Positions 34,085 through 42,592 are shown, numbered from the stretch's first letter. The stretch: DNA of 64,000 nt from Candidatus Altimarinota bacterium (GCA_023143095.1 JAGLIF010000003.1:107895-171894); one strand, 5' to 3'. The notes: generated by a model from the sequence alone, not told the origin. Made by a program: numbers and translations.

Positions 34085-35155
34085 ATGAATACTTTTGGAA
34101 ATCTTTTTCGAATCACTAGCTTTGGCGAAAGTCACGGAAAAGCTCTTGGTGTTATCATTGATAATCTTCCTCCCAATATCAAACTTTGTGAAACCGATAT
34201 CCAAGCAGAACTTGATCGCCGAAAACCAGGACAATCCTCAGTGACTACTCCTCGCAAAGAAGCTGATAAATGCGAAATTCTTTCGGGTGTTTTTGAGGGC
34301 AAGACCACTGGTACCCCTCTGTGTACTATTGTGTACAACAAAAACCAAAAATCGAAAGATTATAGTAATATCAAAGATATTTTTCGACCTTCACATGCAG
34401 ATTTTGGATACTTGAAAAAGTACGGTCTGCGAGATTATCGAGGAGGGGGTCGAAGCTCTGCCAGAGAAACAATTGCGCGAGTGATTGGCGGTGCAATCGC
34501 TAAAAAAATCCTGAAAGAAAAATTCGGTATTAATATTTATGGATTCACACAAAGTCTCGGAAAAGAAGTTTTTACCGCTGTAGATAAAGATTTTATAGAA
34601 GAAAACCCCCTGAGAATGGCTGATAAGAAAGTTTTTGCAACAGTATTGCAAAAAGTCGAAGCACTCAAAAATGCTGGTGATTCTATTGGGGGAGTTGCCG
34701 AAATTCATATTGAAAATCCTCCTGCAGGACTAGGCAATCCTGTCTTTGGAAAACTAGAAGCATTACTTGCACAAGCAATGATGTCAGTTCCAGCCGTAAA
34801 GTTTTTTGAAATGGGCGAAGGACGAACCATTTGTACGCAAAAAGGTTCTGTTGCAAACGACCCTTTTGTTGCAAAAGGGGATTTGGTATCCTCTGAACGA
34901 AATGTAAATGGAGGCGTTTTAGGTGGAATCTCTACTGGCGATGATATTTATTTCCGTGTTGGAATTAAACCAACTTCTTCAATTTCTCTGCCACAAAAAT
35001 CAGCAAACATCCACGGTAAAAATGTCGATTTAGAAATTCATGGTCGACACGACCCAGTCCTCCTTCCTCGAGCTATTCCGGTTTTAGAGGCTATGGCAGC
35101 CCTTGTTCTTCTTGATAGCATAATGCTACAAAAAGCTCAATGTGATCTATTTTAG
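34085..35155 (+). CDS. aroC: Chorismate synthase
   Basis: A 356-residue FMN-dependent enzyme, last step of the shikimate pathway. Signatures in order: SFGESHGKALGVIIDNLPP, RRKPGQSSVTTPRKEAD, GTPLCTIVYNK, YRGGGRSSARET, GGISTGDDIYFRV and GRHDPVLLPRAIPV. Length is normal. It supplies chorismate to the trp operon at 20.8-28.2 kb. It is followed by aroE 14 nt downstream. One palindromic TTGCAACAGTATTGCAA lies at 34635-34651. Confidence 0.96.
   Translation: MNTFGNLFRITSFGESHGKALGVIIDNLPPNIKLCETDIQAELDRRKPGQSSVTTPRKEADKCEILSGVFEGKTTGTPLCTIVYNKNQKSKDYSNIKDIFRPSHADFGYLKKYGLRDYRGGGRSSARETIARVIGGAIAKKILKEKFGINIYGFTQSLGKEVFTAVDKDFIEENPLRMADKKVFATVLQKVEALKNAGDSIGGVAEIHIENPPAGLGNPVFGKLEALLAQAMMSVPAVKFFEMGEGRTICTQKGSVANDPFVAKGDLVSSERNVNGGVLGGISTGDDIYFRVGIKPTSSISLPQKSANIHGKNVDLEIHGRHDPVLLPRAIPVLEAMAALVLLDSIMLQKAQCDLF
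34635..34651. repeat. 17-bp TTGCAA palindrome in aroC
   Basis: TTGCAACAGTATTGCAA, identical to the RluD-like copy but in another frame (TT GCA ACA GTA TTG CAA). Confidence 0.7.
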
Positions 35156-35169
35156 TGTTTTCTTAAAAA

Positions 35170-35958
35170 ATGAAAAATTTTTGTGTTATCGGTTTTCCAA
35201 TTGCTCATTCTCGTTCACCACAACTCCACGAAGCAGGATTTCGAGAAATGGATATTGATGCAGAGTTCACGACCCAAGAAGTTCGCCCTGAAAATCTAGA
35301 ATCTTGGATGAAAACTCAATTTAAAGAATTTGAAGGAGTAGCTGTAACAATCCCTCATAAAGAAGCCATTCGAAAATATATTGATACCGATACAGAAGCC
35401 GCACAAAAAATCGGCGCAGTAAATACCATTTATCGACACGAAAACACCGTTGTCGGTACTAACACTGATTGCATGGGGGCTCTCAAGGCAATCCAAACAG
35501 AACTCCCAGAGTTACAAGGGAAAAAAGCCCTTGTTTTAGGAGCTGGAGGCGCTAGTCGAGCTGTTATTTTTGCACTCCAAACCGCTGGCATGCAAATTCT
35601 GCTTTGGAACAGAACAACAAAAAAAGCTTTATCTCTCGCAGACGAATTTGATATTGAGGTCATCGAAAACCTCAAGACTATTGATGCTTCTGATCTAGAT
35701 CTCATCGTCAATGCAACTCCCGTTGGTCTTGGAGAATGGAAATCTCCACTCCCTGAAGATTTTTTTGATTCACACAATGTGGTATTTGATATGGTGTATG
35801 ACCCATTGGAAACAAAACTTCTCTCTGATGCTGAAAAGGCTGGAGCAAAAACAATCACGGGAGACAAAATGCTAGTTTTCCAAGCCATAGAACAATTCAA
35901 AATCTGGCACAACATTGAACTTGAACCAGAAATAATGGGAGAAGCGTTTTTTGAATAA
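35170..35958 (+). CDS. aroE: Shikimate dehydrogenase
   Basis: A 262-residue NADP-dependent reductase. VIGFPIAHSRSPQLHEAGF binds shikimate, VTIPHKEAI has the catalytic Lys, GTNTDCMGA has the Asp, and VLGAGGASRAVIFAL is the nucleotide-binding loop; the C-terminal MLVFQAIEQFKIW is complete. It forms a two-gene unit with aroC. The other shikimate genes (aroA, B, D, K) are not in the window. Confidence 0.95.
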   Translation: MKNFCVIGFPIAHSRSPQLHEAGFREMDIDAEFTTQEVRPENLESWMKTQFKEFEGVAVTIPHKEAIRKYIDTDTEAAQKIGAVNTIYRHENTVVGTNTDCMGALKAIQTELPELQGKKALVLGAGGASRAVIFALQTAGMQILLWNRTTKKALSLADEFDIEVIENLKTIDASDLDLIVNATPVGLGEWKSPLPEDFFDSHNVVFDMVYDPLETKLLSDAEKAGAKTITGDKMLVFQAIEQFKIWHNIELEPEIMGEAFFE

Positions 35959-35965
35959 GACGCCT

Positions 35966-36640
35966 TTATCGAGATAACGCTCGAAGGAATAATTTTCCAA
36001 AAGTTTTAATTCCTTCTGAAAAATTTTGTCCTTTCGCCAAAGTCTCTGTGGTATATTTTACAGAAATAGGTACTTCGAAAATCTCAAATCCTGCATGATT
36101 AACTTCCCGTATAAATTCTGAACAATATTCAAACCCATTTGCATGCAAAGTTAGTTTTTGTGCCACTTTTAAACTAAATCCACGCAACCCACTTTGTGAA
36201 TCTGAAACCCAAACACCAAAAAATATTCCAGTAAGAACATTTGCAATTTTGTTTGCTACTCGTCGAAAAAAAGGAATCTTGTTTTTTTCCAAGAATCTTG
36301 ATCCAATCACACATTCATGTTCTTCTAAATTATTTCGAATTTTCACTAAATCTTCTGGATTCTGTTGTCCATCACCATCTATCGTAAAAAAAAGATCAAA
36401 TCCCTGTTTGATTCCCCAAACAATTCCTGTCTGAGTTGCCGCACCCACACCACAATTTTGACAGTGAGTTAATATCTTTACCTTTGAATCATAAATCTCT
36501 TTTTCAATCTGATCAGTCGACCCATCGTCCACTACAACAATGTGCTTAAATCCACATTGCCTGAGTTTTTGCAATAGTATTGCAATACGCGGAGCTTCAT
36601 TTAAAACGGGGATAATGACAAGTGATTTTTCGAAAGACAT
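35966..36640 (-). CDS. Family 2 glycosyltransferase (DPM1-like)
   Basis: A 224-residue GT-A fold enzyme without membrane segments, resembling dolichol/polyprenol-phosphate sugar synthases. IIPVLNEAPRIAIL, VVDDGSTDQIEKEI, the metal-binding DGDGQQNPEDL (D-x-D) and SDSQSGLRGFSLK are visible. It likely transfers a sugar to a lipid carrier for envelope glycans. It is convergent with aroE (7-nt gap). A perfect TTGCAATACTATTGCAA palindrome codes IAILLQ at residues about 19-24 (36569-36585). Confidence 0.9.
   Translation of the reverse strand: MSFEKSLVIIPVLNEAPRIAILLQKLRQCGFKHIVVVDDGSTDQIEKEIYDSKVKILTHCQNCGVGAATQTGIVWGIKQGFDLFFTIDGDGQQNPEDLVKIRNNLEEHECVIGSRFLEKNKIPFFRRVANKIANVLTGIFFGVWVSDSQSGLRGFSLKVAQKLTLHANGFEYCSEFIREVNHAGFEIFEVPISVKYTTETLAKGQNFSEGIKTFGKLFLRALSR
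36569..36585. repeat. 17-bp TTGCAA palindrome in glycosyltransferase gene
   Basis: TTGCAATAGTATTGCAA, a perfect palindrome about one central base. Confidence 0.75.
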
Positions 36641-36757
36641 CTATTCCTTATCATAAAAAAAAAAAAAGAAGATGCAATGAGAAGAAATTAAAGAAACTCA
36701 TAAGAAAAAAATAAAAATTTTTATCAAAGGTTCCGTTAGTGTAAGGTTGTATATGAA

Positions 36758-38395
36758 ATGAAAAAAATTTGTACTGTTTCTGGAAAAGAATTTGAGATCA
36801 CCGAACAAGATCTGAAGTTTTATGAAAAGATGGAAGTTCCCACTCCCTCCCTTTGTCCTGAAGAAAGTCTAAGAAGAAGATTAGCTTTCCGAAATGAGCG
36901 AACTTTGTATCACCGTAACTGCACAAAGACTGGAAAAAAAATCATTTCAATGTATTCCGAAGACAAACCATTCCCTGTCTATGATCGTGATTTTTGGTGG
37001 TCAGATAATTGGGAACCAAAGGATTTTGGACGAGAATTCGATTTTTTACGATCTTTTTTTGAACAATTTTATGAATTACAAACTGTTGTTCCTCGAATGG
37101 CTCTTATCGAATCACACAACGAAAACTGTGATTTTTGCAACATTGTTGGTTATTCACAAAATTGTTATTTGCTTTTTGGCTCTATAAATTGTGAAGATTG
37201 TTTTTATGGAAATCCTTATTTTTGTAAAAATTGTATCGATTCCATTTCTCTACAAAATTCACAATTCTGTTATGAATGTCTTGATTCGGAAAATCTGTAT
37301 GAATGTATTTTTTGTCAAAATTGCGCTCATTCAAACCATTTAAAATTTTGTTTTGATGTTAAAAATTCACACGATTGTTTTGCCTGCGTTGGACTCCGAA
37401 ATACTTCTTTTCAGATTTTGAACAAACCCTACAAAGAAACTGAATACAAAAAGATTATTGAAGAAATAAACCTTGGTAACCCCAAAACAGTGAACGATAT
37501 TTGGGAAAAATTTCGTAATTTAAAAATCGAAACACCACACAAATTTATGCATGAAAACCAAAATGAAAATGTATCTGGAGATGTTATTTTTAAATCTAAA
37601 AATACAAAACACTCTTTCCAAATTGAAGAATCTGAAGATGTTTCTTGTTCTGCACAAATCGTAAAATCAAAAGATATTTTCAGTTCCAACAATGGGGAAT
37701 TTGGGGAATTGCTTTATGAATTTAGTGGTTTTTTTAGCGTTTCTAACTCAAAATTCTCACACTGGTGTTGGGAAAGTTGTTCTGAGTTGGAATATTCCTC
37801 TTTATGCATAAAAACAAAAAACTGTTTTGGATGCATTGGTCTAAGAAATGCAGAATACTGTATCCTCAATAAACAATACGGCAAAGAAGAATATTTCACC
37901 CTTCGAAAAAAAATCATTAAACATATGAAATCTCATGGAGAATGGGGAGAATTTTTCCCAATATCGATTTCCCCATTCGCCTACAACGAAACACTGGCAC
38001 AAGAATACTATCCTATGACAAAAGGAGATGTTTTGGCAAAAGATTGGAAGTGGAAAGATAAAGATGAAAAAAATTATCAACCTCAAATCTATCAAGTTCC
38101 AAGTGCAATCACAGAAGTTCCTGACACTCTTTGCGATGAAATTTTGGCATGTGAAGATTGCCAGAAAAACTATAAAATCCAAAAACCAGAACTTGTTTTT
38201 TATCGAAAACAAAATTTACCTATCCCAAAATCTTGTCCTAACTGTCGGCATATCAAACGAATGAAGCTACGAAACCCGCGAGATCTTTTTGAGCGAGTTT
38301 GTGATAACTGTGAAGAAAATATTCTAACTTCTTTTGCTCCAGATCGACCTGAAATAGTCTATTGTGAGAAATGTTATTTAGAGTTTATAAATTGA
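36758..38395 (+). CDS. Cysteine-rich zinc-knuckle repeat protein
   Basis: A 545-residue soluble protein with 34 cysteines by my count, mostly as C-x2-C pairs (CDFC, CEDC, CKNC, CYEC, CIFCQNC, CFAC). Two internal repeats share CF-x-C-x-GLRN-x4-ILNK-x-Y-x3-EY (about 210-240 and 365-395). N- and C-terminal modules also look alike: CPEESLRRRLAFRNERTLYHRNC versus CPNCRHIKRMKLRNPRDLFERVC, and only the C-terminal copy keeps full Cys pairs (CDNC, CEKC). It probably binds several zinc ions. I associate this architecture with Patescibacteria but know no function. It stands alone with its own upstream TTATCAAAGGTTCC motif. Confidence 0.8.
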   Translation: MKKICTVSGKEFEITEQDLKFYEKMEVPTPSLCPEESLRRRLAFRNERTLYHRNCTKTGKKIISMYSEDKPFPVYDRDFWWSDNWEPKDFGREFDFLRSFFEQFYELQTVVPRMALIESHNENCDFCNIVGYSQNCYLLFGSINCEDCFYGNPYFCKNCIDSISLQNSQFCYECLDSENLYECIFCQNCAHSNHLKFCFDVKNSHDCFACVGLRNTSFQILNKPYKETEYKKIIEEINLGNPKTVNDIWEKFRNLKIETPHKFMHENQNENVSGDVIFKSKNTKHSFQIEESEDVSCSAQIVKSKDIFSSNNGEFGELLYEFSGFFSVSNSKFSHWCWESCSELEYSSLCIKTKNCFGCIGLRNAEYCILNKQYGKEEYFTLRKKIIKHMKSHGEWGEFFPISISPFAYNETLAQEYYPMTKGDVLAKDWKWKDKDEKNYQPQIYQVPSAITEVPDTLCDEILACEDCQKNYKIQKPELVFYRKQNLPIPKSCPNCRHIKRMKLRNPRDLFERVCDNCEENILTSFAPDRPEIVYCEKCYLEFIN

Positions 38396-38525
38396 GGAAG
38401 CTACTATTCAAAATTCCCTTGAAGCCTATAAAATTAAACTAAAAAAAATAGTTGAAAGTGCTGTTTTGAAAATGCTGGAAAGTTAAGTTTTTCTCTAAAG
38501 AAGCTATGAAGCTTTTAAAACAAAA

Positions 38526-38600
38526 TGGTATCCTCGCTAGGAATTGAACCTAGATCTTGACCTTAGAAGGGTCCTATTCTATCCATTGAACTACGAGGAC
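38526..38600 (-). tRNA. tRNA-Arg (anticodon TCT)
   Basis: On the minus strand, acceptor GTCCTCG pairs with CGAGGAT (one G-T pair), the D-arm contains A20, the anticodon loop is CTTCTAA giving TCT, the T-loop is TTCAATT, the discriminator is A, and CCA is encoded (38526-38528). Its likely promoter includes the recurring ATCAGAGTTTCC motif at about 38650-38670. Confidence 0.93.
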
Positions 38601-38700
38601 GATTGTGAAAAAAAGCTTTGCTGGATTACTTTAGCAACTTTTTGAAAAGTTTAAAGGAAACTCTGATTTAATAAGCTCGTAAGAAAAAAATAATCAAGAA

Positions 38701-38724
38701 TGGGTTCCTACCTTCGCAGGAATG
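38701..38724 (+). repeat. REP-like hairpin
   Basis: TTCCTACCTTCGCAGGAA followed by TGAGG. It differs from the consensus TTCCTGCCTTCGCAGGAA at one stem base. Confidence 0.7.
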
Positions 38725-38904
38725 AGGGTGGGGGAATTAATATAAGTTTTGTTGAACAAATTTTTACTCTTTTTGTTATAAAAATCTTTTGTTTTTCTCA
38801 CTATTTCAACTTTCGCATGTACTAAACTCCTCTGGTTTCTGTGTAGCTCATACTGTCAATATATGTGATTTTTTTAATATTTTTAATACCAATTCTACTT
38901 TTTG

Positions 38905-38944
38905 TTATGTAATGATTATAATAATGATTATAATCATTACATAA
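38905..38944. repeat. Perfect 18-bp inverted repeat
   Basis: The arms are TTATGTAATGATTATAAT and its complement, separated by AATG. The inner TGATTATAAT blocks recall Fur/PerR-type boxes, and a Fur-family gene is present at 48.3 kb. No gene start lies directly downstream on the plus strand, so it may instead be a mobile-element remnant. Confidence 0.75.
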
Positions 38945-38970
38945 GTAAGTATAAAAAAACAAAAAAAGAA

Positions 38971-38996
38971 TGGGTTCCTGTCTTCACAGGAATGAG
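38971..38996 (+). repeat. REP-like hairpin with compensatory pair
   Basis: TTCCTGTCTTCACAGGAA. The stem keeps pairing by a C-to-T and G-to-A change relative to the consensus, supporting a selected hairpin. Confidence 0.75.
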
Positions 38997-39005
38997 GAAA
39001 AACAC

Positions 39006-39066
39006 CCTGCCTTCGCAGGAATGATGGCAAAAATGAGGACAATATTCGATTATTAAAGTCCGAACT
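39006..39066 (+). repeat. Direct repeat, left of elp3
   Basis: It begins with the REP hairpin CCTGCCTTCGCAGG, then GAATGATGGCAA, GAGGACAA and AAAGTCCGAACT. The same ordered blocks occur right of elp3 at 40815-40862, with gaps. Confidence 0.6.
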
Positions 39067-39073
39067 TTGACTA

Positions 39074-40747
39074 TCAGATTAACTTTTTTGTCATATAAGT
39101 GGCTTTGAGTTTGTACCCAAACTTTCGATAATACCCGCGAGTGCCAACACCTGAGATAACCATGATTTTTTTTAATCCCCATTCCTCTCGGGCAATTCGT
39201 TCTGCCTCAATGATAAGCTTTTTTCCAAATCCACGATGTTGTCCTAACCCCTTTCCTTCTCCTACCGATATTTCACCTCCATATGAATGAACCTCTCGAA
39301 TCAATGCTGCATTATCTAACACAGATTTAAAATTAGAAAATTTTTGTCCGCTAGGTTTTCTCAATCGTAACAAGGCAAAGAGATGTTTTTCATCTAAGGA
39401 TTCATAACTTAGGAAGACCTCCTTTCCTCCAGAAGCTTCATAATCGCATCTCTTGAGAATTGGTACACCTTGTGCAGCAAGTTCCTCTAAATCAGAAAAT
39501 CCAACCTCCCTCGCGCGAATATCTCGAAAAAGATTGTGATTATGTTCGATATCGTGCTTCTTATAAAAATCTTCGCCCACAATTTCTCGTATTTTCTTTG
39601 GTTGATCTCGCAAAATCTGCCGAAGGTTAGAAAATTTTGCTCCTTCCAAAATATTTTTTACAGGAATATCTCTCATGAGTCGCATAATCCGTGTCCACCG
39701 AGGAACAAAAACCTGCCATTGCAATAATAGTTTTATAAGGTCCGCGTCATCGTATGGTTTATATTTTCCCTCTTTCCACCAATTTTGAAGTTCTGAGTCT
39801 GGCAAAACCACGCACGGATAAAGTTTTACAAAATCTGGTTTAAAATCGGAGTTTTCAAAAATCTCCTTCATCCATTCCAAATCTTTTTCTGGATTTGATC
39901 CCGGTAATCCCGGCATGAGATGAAAACAAACCTTAAACCCAAAATCTTTCATGAGCTTCATAGCATCTGCAACTTGCTTTCGAAAATGTCCCCGTTTGGT
40001 AAGCTTTTGCACTTCATCATCCAGCGTCTGTACGCCTATTTCAATTCTTGTACAACCAAGATTCCTCATCCTCACTAACTCTTTTTCTGTTATAAAATCT
40101 GGTCGCGTTTCCAGCGTAATTCCCACCACTTTGTGTTCAGCTGTTTCATTCTCTTTTTGTGCTTGAATTATATTTTTGGAGAAATCTTTTTTTTCGTTCG
40201 CTGCCTCAAATACCTTTTTAATAAACCAAGTTTGATACCGTTGCGGCAAAAAACTCCAAGTTCCTCCCATCACAATAATCTCTAATTTTGAGGTTGGATG
40301 CCCAGACTGTTCCAATGCCAAGATTCTATTTTTCACTTGATCGTAGGGATGAAACTTGTTACGAAATGCTCGTGCAGCCGCAGGTTGGTTTTTCAAGTAC
40401 GATTTTGGCATCCTCTCTTCCGTCGGACAATACACACACTTCCCTGGACACGGATAAGCTTTTGTTAGCACTCCTATCGGAGAAACCCCTGAGATAGTTC
40501 TAACCGATCGCTTTTGCAATAGTATTGCAATAGCATCAGGAAGTACCATCCCCAAAGCTTTTGCCTGTACTATTAGATCTCTGTTTTGAAATAAGTTAAT
40601 CTTTTCTCTGGCTGCAAACTCACACTTTCGTTTTTCTAATGCTTTGGCTGATTTTGGAGGAGAAGTAATAAGTTCGCGTAAAAGTATTTCCACTTTTTTT
40701 GGATGTGGTACTTTTTGTGAAATCCCAAATAATTTCTTCTGCTTCAT
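39074..40747 (-). CDS. Elp3-type radical SAM/acetyltransferase tRNA-modifying enzyme
   Basis: A 557-residue homologue of Elongator subunit Elp3, which makes 5-carboxymethyl groups on wobble uridine of tRNA. The radical SAM cluster motif CPGKCVYC (C-x3-C-x2-C) lies near residues 98-105, preceded by GVLTKAYP, and the barrel carries VGITLETRPDFI and MPGLPGSNPEKD. The C-terminal GNAT domain contains GLGQHRGFGKKLI. Bacterial Elp3 is uncommon outside Patescibacteria and a few other phyla. A TATACT box 6 nt before the ATG suggests a leaderless mRNA. The gene is bracketed by direct repeats. Confidence 0.93.
   Translation of the reverse strand: MKQKKLFGISQKVPHPKKVEILLRELITSPPKSAKALEKRKCEFAAREKINLFQNRDLIVQAKALGMVLPDAIAILLQKRSVRTISGVSPIGVLTKAYPCPGKCVYCPTEERMPKSYLKNQPAAARAFRNKFHPYDQVKNRILALEQSGHPTSKLEIIVMGGTWSFLPQRYQTWFIKKVFEAANEKKDFSKNIIQAQKENETAEHKVVGITLETRPDFITEKELVRMRNLGCTRIEIGVQTLDDEVQKLTKRGHFRKQVADAMKLMKDFGFKVCFHLMPGLPGSNPEKDLEWMKEIFENSDFKPDFVKLYPCVVLPDSELQNWWKEGKYKPYDDADLIKLLLQWQVFVPRWTRIMRLMRDIPVKNILEGAKFSNLRQILRDQPKKIREIVGEDFYKKHDIEHNHNLFRDIRAREVGFSDLEELAAQGVPILKRCDYEASGGKEVFLSYESLDEKHLFALLRLRKPSGQKFSNFKSVLDNAALIREVHSYGGEISVGEGKGLGQHRGFGKKLIIEAERIAREEWGLKKIMVISGVGTRGYYRKFGYKLKATYMTKKLI
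40514..40530. repeat. 17-bp TTGCAA palindrome in elp3-like gene
   Basis: TTGCAATAGTATTGCAA, identical to the glycosyltransferase copy. Confidence 0.75.
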
Positions 40748-40753
40748 GAATCG

Positions 40754-40759
40754 AGTATA
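40754..40759 (-). promoter_or_regulatory. -10 box for leaderless elp3-like gene
   Basis: On the minus strand TATACT is followed by 6 nt and then the ATG at 40747, the same spacing as in front of ruvC and the 28974 gene. Confidence 0.5.
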
Positions 40760-40814
40760 CTAAAAGATTCACTGAAAAAAATCAAAATAATCTTTTAATT
40801 ATGAAAAATAGATT

Positions 40815-40862
40815 CCTGCCTTCGCAGGAATGAGGGCAAGGGGACAAAATAAAGTCCGAACT
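40815..40862 (+). repeat. Direct repeat, right of elp3
   Basis: A REP hairpin (TTCCTGCCTTCGCAGGAA, from 40813) followed by TGAGGGCAAG, GGGACAA and AAAGTCCGAACT, matching the copy at 39006-39066. The final AAGTCCGAACTCT also pairs with AGAGTCCGGACTT (40852-40879), forming a 13-bp hairpin with one mismatch. Confidence 0.6.
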
Positions 40863-40952
40863 CTCTAGAGTCCGGACTTCGTATGAGATGAGATGGGAGT
40901 CGAATCCGAACTTGGCGAGAAGCAAGAAAGGAAGATATGTATTGATCCAAGT

Positions 40953-41561
40953 TTATTTATCCGAGTTTCCCTGAACTAAAAGAGTCCATACCTCTTCTTC
41001 TTTTTTGAACATAAATCCTTCTGTCTTTTGCACAGAAACAAGCGGTATCTTGTTTTCTTTAGCAAATGCAATAAGTTTTTTTCCTGGAGACCTTTTCCCT
41101 AAAAACAAAATCGCCTGAGTAGGCACTGGCAGAAATTCTGGAAAATAACTTTTTTTCAGTACCCAAAAGTCGGATTCCAAACTTAAAGGCTGTGCTTTAA
41201 TCTGTGCTGAATCAAACTCTTCACCGATAAAAAACATCTTCGCTTTTCCAAATTCCCCTCGCACAAAATCTTTTGAAAACTTTTTTATTTCTACCTCTCC
41301 TACAGAAAAAGCTATCTCTTCTTCAGAGAAAACCATTTCTAGACCTGTATTTTTACTAAAAAAAGGCCTCAGTTCTCCCAACACCACTTCATTTTTTTCT
41401 CCCCACCAAAAAACCAATCCTGTTTTACTTTTTACCGCCAAAAAATTTTCTCTTCCTATAATCTGAATAGATTTATCTTGTTGTTTTAAAAAAGTCTGTC
41501 CTAAAAACAAAAACCAAAGTCCAAATAAGGCACTCCCAAAGATTTTAATTGATTGATTCAT
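40953..41561 (-). CDS. Hypothetical membrane-anchored protein
   Basis: A 202-residue protein with one N-terminal hydrophobic segment (about 7-25), probably an uncleaved anchor or signal, followed by a soluble extracytoplasmic part with beta-rich sequence and PTQAILFLGKRSPGKKLIAFAKENKIPLVSV, which looks like an alpha/beta strand-helix unit. I do not recognise the family. Its start overlaps the 3' end of the next gene by 17 nt, so the two are coupled. Confidence 0.7.
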   Translation of the reverse strand: MNQSIKIFGSALFGLWFLFLGQTFLKQQDKSIQIIGRENFLAVKSKTGLVFWWGEKNEVVLGELRPFFSKNTGLEMVFSEEEIAFSVGEVEIKKFSKDFVRGEFGKAKMFFIGEEFDSAQIKAQPLSLESDFWVLKKSYFPEFLPVPTQAILFLGKRSPGKKLIAFAKENKIPLVSVQKTEGFMFKKEEEVWTLLVQGNSDK

Positions 41562-42462
41562 CTTCTAATTTTTTTTGTTGTTCTCGCATTTCAAAAAAGG
41601 TTCTCGTCCAAACCGCAGTCGAAAACACCTCCACAATCGCCGTCAAATACGCCGCAAATCCAAGCAACGCTATTCCAACAAGAACAGACAATACTGTGGC
41701 AACCGAATTTGCAAAATAAGTCATTGCCAAAAGAACTCCCAATGGCACCCCCAAAATAATCACTACATTTATCAAAATCCTGAAATTAACCAAAAACATA
41801 AGCAAAATAATGGACATTGTTTTTCCAAAGTTTAAAAAAACAATGCTCACACTTTTTTTGATAGCAGTAGAAAGAGTTTTTTTTTCGCAAACAATAAAAT
41901 ACGGAGCAAAACTCATAAAAACCGTTATAAAAAAAGCAATGATCGTATAAACTAAAAGAACTGGCCATAAAAGCCGAAAAAATGTGTCATGAAAGTATCG
42001 ATAAAAAGTCGCTAGAAAAATCGCAATAGACCAAAGAGAGAAAATCCCCGAAACCGCAGAAAACTCAAAAAGACTGAAGAAATACTCAACACCCTCAATC
42101 ATTTTTTGTCGAAGTGATAAATATTTTTCTGGCGTATAAAGCTTTTGTTTTACTCCTAAGATTAGTCCTCCCAATACCCAACTCGGTACAACAAAGGCAA
42201 AAAACAAGATAAAAATGACCCCAAAAATCGCCCATCCCAATAAATTTTTATCGAGTAAAAAATGAAAAAGAGCGCCAATCCCTTCAAAAGAAAATTCGCT
42301 CTCAATTAGCCCAAACTCACCTAAATATAAATACAACTGCCAGGAAATCTCTAAAACAAAAACGAGTACCGCTACAAAACTTGGTACGAAGACAAACCAT
42401 TTAAGTTTTGTGTTTTCTGTGGTAAGATCCCACGCCTCGTAAATTATTTCTGCGTATTTCAT
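41545..42462 (-). CDS. Multi-pass membrane protein, unknown family
   Basis: A 305-residue protein with about six transmembrane helices: near 25-45, 80-110, 140-165, 170-195, 215-240 and 245-280. The N-terminal cytoplasmic segment AEIIYEAWDLTTENTKLKW precedes helix 1. The C-terminal helix ends in a charged tail (RTFFEMREQQKKLEDE). The layout is like small membrane proteins of unknown function frequent in Patescibacteria. It is the first gene of a pair with the 202-residue protein and lies behind fusA on the same strand, separated by a terminator. Confidence 0.75.
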   Translation of the reverse strand: MKYAEIIYEAWDLTTENTKLKWFVFVPSFVAVLVFVLEISWQLYLYLGEFGLIESEFSFEGIGALFHFLLDKNLLGWAIFGVIFILFFAFVVPSWVLGGLILGVKQKLYTPEKYLSLRQKMIEGVEYFFSLFEFSAVSGIFSLWSIAIFLATFYRYFHDTFFRLLWPVLLVYTIIAFFITVFMSFAPYFIVCEKKTLSTAIKKSVSIVFLNFGKTMSIILLMFLVNFRILINVVIILGVPLGVLLAMTYFANSVATVLSVLVGIALLGFAAYLTAIVEVFSTAVWTRTFFEMREQQKKLEDESIN

Positions 42463-42552
42463 AGAGAGTTATTTTGCAAACTTTCCCTAGCTATTTTTGT
42501 GATTTTGAGAAAGAAAACAAGTTGTTTCATTCTTTCTCTTCTCAAAAACTCC

Positions 42553-42585
42553 AAAAAAAAGCAGAGAAATTCTCTGCTTTTTTTT
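42553..42585 (-). terminator. Terminator after fusA
   Basis: GCAGAGA/TCTCTGC around AAT, flanked by eight A and eight T residues, gives a symmetric hairpin usable from either strand. It lies 8 nt past the fusA stop. Confidence 0.8.
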
Positions 42586-42592
42586 CTAGTGC

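Larger units (their letters stand above)
38601..39073 (+). other. Repeat-rich gene-free stretch
   Basis: No convincing gene lies in these 473 bases. They hold a copy of the GTTTCC motif (minus strand, 38650-38670), three REP-like hairpins (38701, 38971, 39005), an 18-bp perfect inverted repeat (38905-38944), and one half of the direct repeat that flanks elp3 (39006-39066). Confidence 0.7.

Noticed and set aside
38937..39182. 81-codon minus-strand ORF beyond the elp3 end
   Set aside because: It overlaps elp3 out of frame and consists partly of translated REP sequence.
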